Origin: Cellulosimicrobium funkei
GTDB taxonomy: Bacteria; Actinomycetota; Actinomycetes; Actinomycetales; Cellulomonadaceae
Direction of reading: 5' to 3'
Assembly (NCBI RefSeq): GCF_004519295.1
Contig: NZ_SOZH01000008.1
Span: 62,001-126,000, forward strand
Length of the DNA: 64,000 bases
A model generated the notes under the pieces. It saw nothing but the letters and a program-made list of their open reading frames with translations, was not told where the DNA came from and made no database searches. Shown piece after piece: positions 1 through 8,700 of this stretch. The first letter of the stretch is position 1; each line of letters begins with the position of its first letter. The position numbers and the translations under genes were made by a program.

Positions 1-81
1 CAAACATGCCTAGGGACCCCGGGACCGACAACGATGTCGAAAAGCGCGTGAGGGCTCCCGGGCGCCCCCGGACGCCGACGG

Positions 82-112
82 CGGCCCGCACCACCGGGTG
101 GGGTGCGGGCCG
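82..112 (-). terminator. Hairpin terminator after the first GH43 gene
   Basis: A perfect 11-bp stem (82-92 with 102-112, arm CGGCCCGCACC) and a 9-nt loop lie 28 bp beyond the stop codon of the minus-strand GH43 gene. There is no U-tract, as is usual for high-GC actinobacterial terminators. Nothing else is seen in bases 1-139. Confidence 0.6.
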
Positions 113-139
113 TCGTCGGGCAGTGCTGGTCGTCCGGTG

Positions 140-2554
140 TCAGCCGCAGGACAGGTCGCCGTAGGCGGCCTCGTGCGCCGTCTCGACCGTGGCGCCGTCG
201 AGCACCGCGGTGCCCGTGGCGGTCGCGACCCCGGCCGCGAGCGACGCGGACCGTGTGGCGAACGACTGGTACGCGTTCGCCCCCGGTGCCACGTCACGCA
301 CGACCCGCGTGCCGAACGGGGTGACGAGCTCGACGTCGGCCGCGACGTCGGCGAGGTTGGTCGCGCGCACCGCCACGTAGGCCTTGCCCGCGAGGCAGCG
401 TGCGGAGGCGGTCACGTCGAGCTCGACGGCCGGGCCCGCGGCGTCGGCCGCGAACTCCCACGTGTCCACCTCGACGAGGTCGACGCCCGCGGGGCCGGCG
501 AACGTGAAGTACACGTCGTGGACGCCGCTCACGCCCTCCAGTGCAGCGGTCACGTCCGCCCACTCGCCCACGAGGGTGTCGAGGTCGAGCGTGCCGACGA
601 CGGCACCCTCGCGGTCGTCGAGGCGCACCTCGACGGTGGCGCCCTCGACGAGCGGCTTGACGCGCGCCGTGACGCTCGCGGCACCGTCGCCGAAGTCGAC
701 CGACGACAGCGCCGACCAGTCGCCGGCGTCGACGTCGCGGACGACGAGGTTCGGCGCCTGGTCGCCGAACTGTGCCGAGCCGCCGTCGACCTTCGCGGTG
801 GTGAGGCCCTGCTGCCACGCGAACGTCTCCGCCTCGAGCACCTGGAACGGGTCGAGGTCCTTGACCTGGTCCACGCCCGCGTAGTCGCCGACGACCTGCT
901 GGACCGTGCCGTCCGCGTTGAACGTCAGCTCCTGGATGTGCGGGCTGCGGTAGCCCTGCGTGGTGCTGCCGTTGATGCGCTTGTTGAGCGTGGGCGCGTG
1001 GTACGTGAAGTAGTACCTGCCGTCCAGCTCGAACACCGACTGGTGGTTGTTGCCGCCCGTGCCCGCGCCGAAGAACTGCGACTGGTTCGGGAACATCACG
1101 CCGGCGTACGTCTCCTTGGGGAACGACATCGGGTCGTCGGAGATCATGTAGCCGATCTGCCCGCCGCCCGGGTACCCCGGGAGCGTGGCCTGGTTGCCGC
1201 CGAAGTCGTTGCCGCCGAAGTGCGACGAGTACGACAGGTAGTACTTCCCGTCGCGCTCGAAGACCTGCGCCGCCTCGAACGCCACGGGCGCGTCCACGAC
1301 GGCCGCCGTGCCCTGCGTGGAGACCATGTCGTCGCCGAGCTCGATGACGCGGATGTTCTTCGGGTTGTTGAACCGCTCCGCCGCGGGCATCGACGTCGAC
1401 GCCGGGCCGCCGCCGAAGTAGAGGTACGCCCCGTCGTCGGTGACGAGCGGCGCCGGGTCGAACTTCCAGGCCACGGCCTCGGCGCCCGGGGTGCGCCCGT
1501 CGATGAGCGTGCTGTCGCGCTCGCTCGTCCACGGCCCGAGCGGCGAGGCGCCCGTGATGACGTTCGACGACCCGCCGCCGTTGGCGTAGTAGAGGAAGTA
1601 CTTGTCGACGCCGTCGACCGTCTTCTTCGCCATGCCCGGCGCCCACGAGTTGTTGGTGAAGGGCGCGACGCCCTGCGGCCCCGCGACCTGGATCTCGCCG
1701 TGGTCCGTCCAGTTCACGAGGTCCTCGGACGAGATGAGCGTGATCTGGTTGATGCTGCCGTAGTTGATCTGCGGCGAGACGCCCGTCACCGGGTCGGGCG
1801 CGTAGCCCTGGGTGTCGTTCGTCATGTACATGTACACGCGCCCGTCCTCGACGAACCCGAACCCGTCGGCCCCGAACTTGTGGGAGATGAGCGGGTTGTG
1901 CTCGCCGGGCAGCTTGCCGAGCACCTCGATCGTCTTCGAGGGTGGTCCGGGCGGGGCCGCGCCGACGACGGAGACGTCGTCGAGCACGAAGTCCATGAGG
2001 TGCGTCGCCGGGTCGGCCGACGGGTTGCTCGTCCACGGCGTCTCGAAGAACAGCCGCGCGGTGCCGACGTTCTGGTCGGCCGGGATCGTGAACCGGCCGT
2101 CGAACGTCGCCCACTGGCCCTTCGTCGCGGTGACGCTCACCAGGTTCGTGTACGACCCGCCGCCGTAGTGCATCGTGGCGAAGAACTGCTTGGCGGCCGG
2201 CGCCGCGGCGGCGTCGTAGCGGATCTTCGCGGTGAGCTCGTACGTCTCGCCCGCGCGGACCTTGCCGCTGAGGTCCTGCATCGGACCGGAGCCGGTCGTC
2301 GCGCGCTCGGTGGTCAGGGCCGCGGCCTCGCCCGCGAACGCCTGGTCGGTGGTCGACAGCACGGCCTTGTCGGTCGCGTTGCCGTTGTTGACGAACCAGC
2401 CGGTCGTGCCGTCCTCGAAGCCGCCGTTGACGACCAGTTCCTCGTCCGCGGCGTACGACGGCAGCGCGGCGAGCGACGCGGAGAGCAGCGTCACGAGCGC
2501 GGCCCCGGCGACGGCGCCGCGCAGGCGACGTCGTCTGCGGTGGTGCGTGTCCAT
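140..2554 (-). CDS. Secreted GH43-family arabinofuranosidase/xylosidase with CBMs
   Basis: Predicted extracellular glycosidase removing arabinofuranosyl (or xylosyl) residues from arabinan or arabinoxylan. The 804-residue product has a Sec signal peptide (arginine-rich start, hydrophobic core, cleavage near residue 36 at SYA-A). A CBM4/9-type beta-sandwich follows at about 37-200. The GH43 five-bladed propeller spans about 210-560; Asp230 in GADGFGF is the likely general base. A CBM6-like sandwich spans about 575-705, and a C-terminal module at 710-804 is shared with the next three genes (Cys pair, ends SCG). The propeller resembles arabinoxylan arabinofuranohydrolases; the exact substrate cannot be fixed by reading. 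The ATG start is preceded by GAGGAGG. It is the last of four co-oriented hydrolase genes, each with its own terminator. Confidence 0.85.
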   Translation of the reverse strand: MDTHHRRRRRLRGAVAGAALVTLLSASLAALPSYAADEELVVNGGFEDGTTGWFVNNGNATDKAVLSTTDQAFAGEAAALTTERATTGSGPMQDLSGKVRAGETYELTAKIRYDAAAAPAAKQFFATMHYGGGSYTNLVSVTATKGQWATFDGRFTIPADQNVGTARLFFETPWTSNPSADPATHLMDFVLDDVSVVGAAPPGPPSKTIEVLGKLPGEHNPLISHKFGADGFGFVEDGRVYMYMTNDTQGYAPDPVTGVSPQINYGSINQITLISSEDLVNWTDHGEIQVAGPQGVAPFTNNSWAPGMAKKTVDGVDKYFLYYANGGGSSNVITGASPLGPWTSERDSTLIDGRTPGAEAVAWKFDPAPLVTDDGAYLYFGGGPASTSMPAAERFNNPKNIRVIELGDDMVSTQGTAAVVDAPVAFEAAQVFERDGKYYLSYSSHFGGNDFGGNQATLPGYPGGGQIGYMISDDPMSFPKETYAGVMFPNQSQFFGAGTGGNNHQSVFELDGRYYFTYHAPTLNKRINGSTTQGYRSPHIQELTFNADGTVQQVVGDYAGVDQVKDLDPFQVLEAETFAWQQGLTTAKVDGGSAQFGDQAPNLVVRDVDAGDWSALSSVDFGDGAASVTARVKPLVEGATVEVRLDDREGAVVGTLDLDTLVGEWADVTAALEGVSGVHDVYFTFAGPAGVDLVEVDTWEFAADAAGPAVELDVTASARCLAGKAYVAVRATNLADVAADVELVTPFGTRVVRDVAPGANAYQSFATRSASLAAGVATATGTAVLDGATVETAHEAAYGDLSCG

Positions 2555-2663
2555 GGATCCTCCTCGATCGATGTGGGTGTCCTGCGCGTCCGCGCGCCTC
2601 GCGCGGACGGTCGTGCCCGACGGCGGTCCCCCGCCGTCGTCCTACGTCCTCCCTCCTCTGGCG

Positions 2664-2699
2664 CCGACCCGGCGCGGCCTGCGCGACCCGCCGGGTCGG
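2664..2699 (-). terminator. Hairpin terminator after second GH43 gene
   Basis: Perfect 11-bp stem (2664-2674 with 2689-2699, arm CCGACCCGGCG), 14-nt loop, starting 8 bp beyond the stop of the upstream minus-strand gene. It separates the two GH43 genes transcriptionally. Confidence 0.65.
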
Positions 2700-2706
2700 G
2701 CGCGGG

Positions 2707-5604
2707 TCAGCGGCCGAACGGCACGGTGCGGGTCGTCGTCGCGGCGTCGGTCGAGCGCGTGACGGTGACGGTGGCCTCGCCGGCCGGCGCCTGCGACCGT
2801 CGCGTCGGGAACGCCTGGTAGGCGCTCGCCCCCGGTCGGACGTCGGCGAACGTGCGGCTGCCGTACGGCGTGGTGACCACCACGTCCACCGGGACGTCCT
2901 CCTCGTTCACGACGCGCACGGCGACGTAGTCGGTGCCGGCGAGCGCGCGCAGGCTCGCCTCCGCCGCGAACGCGACGTCCGGGGACGTCGTCGGCTCCAG
3001 CGACGCGACGGCGAGCGCGAGCGCCCGCGCGGGGGCGTCGGCCTGGTTCTGCGTCGACGGCGCGGTCGTCGACCGCGCCCAGGCGAGGGCCTGCTCGACG
3101 GCGGCCCACGACTCGGCCGTGTGGTCCGCCGGGTCGAGCCCTTCCGCCTCGGCGACGACGGCGTCGAGCGCCGTCCGGTCGGCGCCGCCGTCGGCGTCGA
3201 GCACGTCGCTGAGGAGGAAGTGGTCGAAGTCGACGTGCCCGCCGGTCCGCTCCTTGGCGTAGGAGAAGAGGCCGAACCGGTAGCCCATGAAGTGGGACAG
3301 GCTCCAGTCCATGACGAGCGGGCCCTGGCGCGGCCCGAGCGGCTGCCACGTGCGCCCGTCGAGGCTGTAGGAGTACCGCACCCAGAGCTGGCCGTTCGGC
3401 GAGGCGAAGTCCGCGTCCGCCTTGAGGTGCACGTCCGTGCGCTCCCCGAGCGGGACCTGCGACCCGGGGACGAACGACTCGACCGCCTCGCGGTCGATCG
3501 TGTCGGTGAACGGCTGGAGCCGCGTGACGAGGCCGAGCATGCGCTCGCCGTCGACCTGCTGGACGCCCGCGTACGCGAAGCTGCGGCCGTAGACGGCCAG
3601 GCCGGCGACGTCGCCGTCGAGCATCCCCGACACGTCGAGGCGGGTCTCCGCGGAGGACGTCGGCCCGAAGGTGCGCTGGCCGAGCGTGTTGCGCGCCTCC
3701 TCGAGGTAGGTGAGGTCGCGCCCGGGCGCCTTGGTGTACTCCGCCTCGCCGGTCACGACGTGCCCGTTGGTCAGGCGCAGCCAGCCCTCGCGCTCGGTGA
3801 GGGACCAGTACCGGTTGTCCGGCGCGTGGTTCCACTGCCAGGCGAGGTCGAGGTCCGAGCCGTTGTACGACACCTCCTCGAGCGTGGGCGTCTCGACGGC
3901 CGGCGCGCGGCCGACCACGGACACGTCGTCGAGCAGGTACTCGACGCTCGACGACGGCGGCTGCGGGTTGCCCCACGGCGTCTCGACCGCGAGCTTGAAG
4001 GTCCGGACGTCCGCGTCCTGCGGGACGGTGTAGGTGCCCCGCACGGTCGTCCACTCCCCCGGCGTGGCGTTCGCCCACGCGAGCGTGGTGACGCCCGCGC
4101 CCCAGTCGCCGACGAGGTTGAAGCGGACCTGCGCCGGCCCGGAGGCGTAGCGGACCCGGGCCGAGACCTCGTACGTCACGCCCGCCTGGATCTTCCCGCC
4201 GAGCTGCTGGTTCGGCCCGGAGCCGTTGAGCGTCCGGCCCGCCACGCGCAGCGCGCCCGTGCCCGACGCCGCGCCGCTCGTCTCGCGCGACAGCGTCGCC
4301 CCGAACTGCGCGGCCCACGGGGCGGTCCCGGCGTCCTCGAACCCCGGGTTGGCGACGAGCTCGACGCCGAGCAGCGACTCGTCGTACGTGGGCGCGTCGG
4401 GGACCTCCCAGACGGTGTCGCTGAACGCGCGGTGCTCGGCGTCGTTCGCGAAGTCGTCGGAGGCGACGATGCTCTTCAGCCGCTCCCGGCGCTCCGTCGC
4501 CGGGTCCAGCACGATCGGCTTGGCGAACGTGTCGCCGACACGGACGACGCCGTCGTCGCCGAACGTGGGCCAGCCGTCCTCCCACGTCGCGGGGATGAGC
4601 GCGGGGATGCGGCCGAGAGGGTAGGTGTCGCGGAAGAACATCCCCCACCACTCGTAGCCGCCCGCACCGTCGGGCACCTCGACCAGCCCGCCCTGCGCGA
4701 AGCCGTCCGAGTTCAGCGCGCTGCGCGCCTCGTACGGGTTCGAGCCGTCGGCGGTCTCGTAGCGGCCCAGCAGGTGCGGCGAGCGGAAGAGCACCTCCTG
4801 CCGGTTCTGGCCGCTGGGCCACGTGATGATCGCGACGTAGTACTCGCCGTCGATGTAGTGCACCTGCGCGCCCTCGAACAGCCCGCCGACGAACGGCTCG
4901 CCCGCGTAGTCCGCGGCGCGGAAGATGTTCGGGAAGTCCGCCTCGATCGCGGTGAGGTCGTCGTTCAGCCGGACGGCGCTCGTCGCGCCCGAGCCGTAGA
5001 AGATGTAGGGCGTCCCCCCGTCGGCCTCGTCGAAGAACAGCGACGGGTCGTGGAACCCCCGGCCGAGCGCGGTGCGCTCCCACGCGCCGTGCTCGACGTC
5101 GTCCGTGCGGAAGAGGTACGACCCCCCGAGGTCGTTGGTGTTGAACACCACGTAGAACGTGCCGTCGCGGTAGCGCAGCGAGGACGCCCACTGCCCGTTG
5201 CCGTAGCCGTTCTTCCCGTTGCGCAGCGACGACACGTCGCCGACGCCGAGACGGTCGTAGACGTAGCCGACGATCTCCCAGCTCACGAGGTCGTACGACT
5301 TCATGATCGGGGCGCCGGGCGCGAGGTGCATCGTCGTGCTGATCATGTAGTAGAGGTCGCGGCCCTCGTCGTTCTCGGCCGCGGGGACGCGCGTGACGCT
5401 GATGTCGGGGACGTCGCTGCGCAGGAGCGGGACGTCGTAGGTCCCGTCGCCGCGGTCCGTCGTGGTCAGCCCGGTGAGGGCGGTCGCCGCCGGGGGCGCG
5501 TCGTCGGTCGTCGTGGTGGCGTGCGCCGCGGGCAGGCCGGCGCCGAGCGCCAGCACCCCCGCCACGATCGTCGCCGCGGCTCGTCGTCTCCGGTGCCTGC
5601 TCAT
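2707..5604 (-). CDS. Secreted GH43-type glycosidase with CBM4/9, ConA-like and FIVAR modules
   Basis: A 965-residue exported enzyme, probably a beta-xylosidase or alpha-L-arabinofuranosidase. The signal peptide ends near residue 29 (AHA-T). The N-terminal propeller (about 55-370) matches the GH43 beta-xylosidase pattern: VPDIS (Asp67, likely base), a YYMISTTMHLAPG segment, FHDPSLFF (second acidic residue) and LFEGAQV (likely acid Glu). A CBM4/9-like sandwich (about 415-565), a ConA-like C2 domain (about 570-780) and a FIVAR-like helical repeat (about 790-865) follow. The last 90 residues are a divergent copy of the shared C-terminal module in which both cysteines are lost (RALAG for RCLAG; the end is FGR). 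The ATG has a GAGGAGG site. A 22-bp palindrome lies upstream at 5657-5678. Confidence 0.85.
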   Translation of the reverse strand: MSRHRRRRAAATIVAGVLALGAGLPAAHATTTTDDAPPAATALTGLTTTDRGDGTYDVPLLRSDVPDISVTRVPAAENDEGRDLYYMISTTMHLAPGAPIMKSYDLVSWEIVGYVYDRLGVGDVSSLRNGKNGYGNGQWASSLRYRDGTFYVVFNTNDLGGSYLFRTDDVEHGAWERTALGRGFHDPSLFFDEADGGTPYIFYGSGATSAVRLNDDLTAIEADFPNIFRAADYAGEPFVGGLFEGAQVHYIDGEYYVAIITWPSGQNRQEVLFRSPHLLGRYETADGSNPYEARSALNSDGFAQGGLVEVPDGAGGYEWWGMFFRDTYPLGRIPALIPATWEDGWPTFGDDGVVRVGDTFAKPIVLDPATERRERLKSIVASDDFANDAEHRAFSDTVWEVPDAPTYDESLLGVELVANPGFEDAGTAPWAAQFGATLSRETSGAASGTGALRVAGRTLNGSGPNQQLGGKIQAGVTYEVSARVRYASGPAQVRFNLVGDWGAGVTTLAWANATPGEWTTVRGTYTVPQDADVRTFKLAVETPWGNPQPPSSSVEYLLDDVSVVGRAPAVETPTLEEVSYNGSDLDLAWQWNHAPDNRYWSLTEREGWLRLTNGHVVTGEAEYTKAPGRDLTYLEEARNTLGQRTFGPTSSAETRLDVSGMLDGDVAGLAVYGRSFAYAGVQQVDGERMLGLVTRLQPFTDTIDREAVESFVPGSQVPLGERTDVHLKADADFASPNGQLWVRYSYSLDGRTWQPLGPRQGPLVMDWSLSHFMGYRFGLFSYAKERTGGHVDFDHFLLSDVLDADGGADRTALDAVVAEAEGLDPADHTAESWAAVEQALAWARSTTAPSTQNQADAPARALALAVASLEPTTSPDVAFAAEASLRALAGTDYVAVRVVNEEDVPVDVVVTTPYGSRTFADVRPGASAYQAFPTRRSQAPAGEATVTVTRSTDAATTTRTVPFGR

Positions 5605-5656
5605 GTCGTTCCTCCTCGTCGAGGTCCTGCTGCTGTCGTGGGTTCATGCGGGGATA

Positions 5657-5678
5657 TCGATGTCGGTACCGATATCGA
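5657..5678. promoter_or_regulatory. Operator-like 22-bp palindrome upstream of the second GH43 gene
   Basis: TCGATGTCGGTACCGATATC plus GA is a 22-bp palindrome with a single mismatched pair, ending 53 bp upstream of the GH43 start. An extra GATATCGA copy overlaps its left side. It does not resemble the TGTGAGCG-type operators elsewhere in the locus, so a second regulator is implied. Confidence 0.5.
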
Positions 5679-5701
5679 CTGACGCCGCGTCGCCGTGGTG
5701 C

Positions 5702-5740
5702 GGCGTCCTCGCGGCCCGTCGGACCGACCGCGAGGACGCC
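5702..5740 (-). terminator. Hairpin terminator after the GH127 gene
   Basis: Perfect 13-bp stem (5702-5714 with 5728-5740, arm GGCGTCCTCGCGG) and 13-nt loop, 20 bp beyond the GH127 stop codon. Confidence 0.65.
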
Positions 5741-5759
5741 GGTGCGGCGCGCGGGTCGC

Positions 5760-8700
5760 TCAGCCGCAGGTGCGCGGCTCGATGTCGACGTCGTGGGTCG
5801 TGGTGACCGGGGCGCCGTCGAGCACCGCCGTCGCGGTGACCGTCGCGGTGCCGGCGGGGACCGCCGTCGCGCGCGACGCGAACGACTGGTACGCGCTCGC
5901 GCCCGGGGCGACGCCCGTGGACGACCTCTCCCCGTACGGCGTCGCCAGGGTGACGTCCACCGGCGTGGCGCCCGTGTTCGTCGCCCGGACCGCCACGTAG
6001 GCCCTGCCGGCGAGGCAGCGCGACGAGACCTCGACGTCGAGCGGGACGACGGCCGTCGCCCCCGGCACGATCTCGACCCGGTAGGTCGTGGCGGTCTCGT
6101 GGTCCTGCGCGACGCCGACGACCTCCACGGTCCGAGCGCTCCCGTCCGCCGGGAGCGGCACGACGCGACCCTGCGTGTCGTCGATCAGCACGCCGTCGAC
6201 GCGGACCAGGCCGCTCGGCACGTGCGGGTCGGCGTCGAGCACGACGCTCGTCGTGCCCGCGGGGACGGTGAGGGTGTAGTCCGTCACCGCCGGGTCGAAC
6301 GCAGGGGCGAGCGACCCGGTGTCGAACGCGAGCGCCGCGAGCCCGGGCGTCGCGTCGTACGACGCCGCGCGGTCGACCCGGACGCCGAACACGCCTCCGG
6401 CCCAGCCGCCCGTCGCCTGGAAGCGGACGGTGACCACGGGGATGCGCTCGCCGTCTTCGTCGAGCACGTACTCCCCCGCGCTGTCGACCTTCCAGCGCGT
6501 GCCCTCGCCGATCTCGAGGTACTTCGCCGGGAGCTGCGTCGTGTCGACGTAGAACCCCTGCTCGTCCTTGGTCGGGGCGTTCGCGACCGTGGTGATCGTC
6601 TTCAGCTTCTCGTCGTTCACGTACAGGTCGAACACGCGGCCCTGGTCGCCCGAGTAGAGCGTGACGCCCAGGTGGTTCGACGCCGAGGCCGGGTCGACCA
6701 TGAGGTCGTAGCTGAACCAGCCCGTGCCGTTCGCGTGGCGGAACTGACGGCCGGAGAACGTCCCGACCGACGACCCGCTCTGCTGGAGGTTCTTCGCGTT
6801 CTCGAAGTTGTTGTTGTCGAAGCTCGTCAGGCTGTCGACGGTGCGGTCGGCGTCGCGCAGCTCCTGCTTGGCGCGCAGGATGCGCTCCTGCGACGCGGCC
6901 GAGTCCGGCTCGTCGAGGTGGAGGTAGAGCCCGTACGTCACGTCCCAGTTGGTGTGGTGGGGCGTGAAGACGAGGTCGCCGCCGTCGGCGGTGTTCCGCA
7001 GCTCGAGCTGGACCCGACCCTCGGCGTCGTCCTCGACGCGGACGAGGTTCTCCGCGATCCGCTCCTTCCACTCGTCGGCGCCCATGTTCGCGGCCGTGAT
7101 CGTCGTCTGGGCGTCGGCGTCGCGCGTGGACGAGCGGACGAGGATGCCCGTGCCCTGCCACGCCGGCTCGGGGACCTCGCCGAGGTTCGCGGAGAGGACG
7201 ACGGGCCCGTACCGGAAGGCCACGAAGTACGGGTTGTCCGGGGTGTCGACGACGGACGCCGCCATCGGCATCGTGTACCGGACCACGTCGCCCGCGGCGA
7301 CGGGCAGCACGACGTACCCGCGCGACGCGTGCGGCTCGACGGCGGCGCCGTTCACCTCGACCGCGGGCTCGCCCGCGATCCACGACGGCACGCGCAGGCG
7401 CAGCGTCGCGTCCTCGGCGACCGCACCGCCGTCGAGCGCGTCGACGCGGAAGGTCACGGTGTCCTCGTTCGGCAGGTTCGCCTCCTGCGTGAGCCGCAGG
7501 TTCTGCTCCACGTGCTCGACCGTCGAGGAGAAGAACATGTTGACCCACACCGAGCCCTGGCCGGTGAAGTAGATCGAGTCGCCGAGCTTGGAGAAGCTCT
7601 CCATGCCCGTCCCGGTGCAGCACCAGAACTCGGTGAACGGCAGGTTGTAGACGCGGTGGTAGCCCGACGCCATGGGGTTGAAGTACGTCGTCGTCCCGGT
7701 CTCCGGGTTCTGCGACGCGAGGATCGTGTTGATGAACGCGTTCTCGTAGTAGTCCGCGTACCGCACGTCCTTGCTCAGCGTGAAGAGCTCGCGCGCGAGC
7801 TTGAGCATGTTGTACTCGTTGCACGTCTCGGCCGTCTCGGCGTTGCGCGCGGTGCCCTGCTCGTCCGCGCGCTCGTGCAGCGACCCGGGCGCGTGGAAGT
7901 GCTCCGCCTGGCTGTTCGCGCCGGTGACGTAGGTGTGGTCGCGCACCACGATGTCGAAGAAGTTCTCCGCCGCCGCGAGGTACATCGGCAGCTCGTCCTT
8001 CTCGGCGGGCGTGAGCAGGTCGTAGTAGGCGGGGTTCTGCGTGAACACCTGGTAGCGCTTGAGCGCGCCGAGCAGCTTGGGGATCTGCGTGTTGGCGTGC
8101 TTGCCCAGCAGCACGTCCTGGCCCGCGGCGAGCTGACGGAAGAACGTCACCTCGTCGAACGCCTCGGCCGCCTCCTTGATCCGGACGTCGCCCGTGAGGT
8201 CGAACAGCTCGTACAGCGCCTCGTTCATGCCGCCGTACTCGGTGCGGAGCATGACGTCGGTGCTCGGCAGCTTCGCCACGCGCCCCTGGACGTAGAGCCC
8301 GAAGTCGGTCGCGACGGCGAGCGCCTGGTCGCCGACCCGGCCGTCGACGTGCTCGGCGACGTCGAGCAGCCCGGCGAGCACCTTGTGCAGGTTGTACCAG
8401 GGCACGATGACGTTCTCGTCCGACGTCCCGGTGCCCTGCACCTGGTCGAGGATCGACTCGCGGAACGCGGAGACGTACCCGGCCGAGCCGGGGTGCGCGG
8501 CGGCGTACGCGTCCTGCACGCGCGCGAGCCCGCCCACACCCTCCTCGATCTCGGTGAACAGCGCGTCCTTCGTCGCCTCGTCCTGCGTCGAGGACCACGA
8601 CATCGCGAGCGCCGAGAGGTAGTGGCCGAACGCGTGGCCGCGGAAGTTCACGGCGTTGCTGCGCTCCCAGCCGCCGTACCCGGCGGCCGTGGTCGGGGTC

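Noticed and set aside
98-2821. Very long plus-strand open frames opposite the hydrolase genes (also 3121-5682, 5646-10238, 10501-14583)
   Set aside because: They are Arg/Ala/Val/Gly-rich mirror frames of GC-rich genes; the opposite strand has signal peptides, catalytic motifs and ribosome sites.
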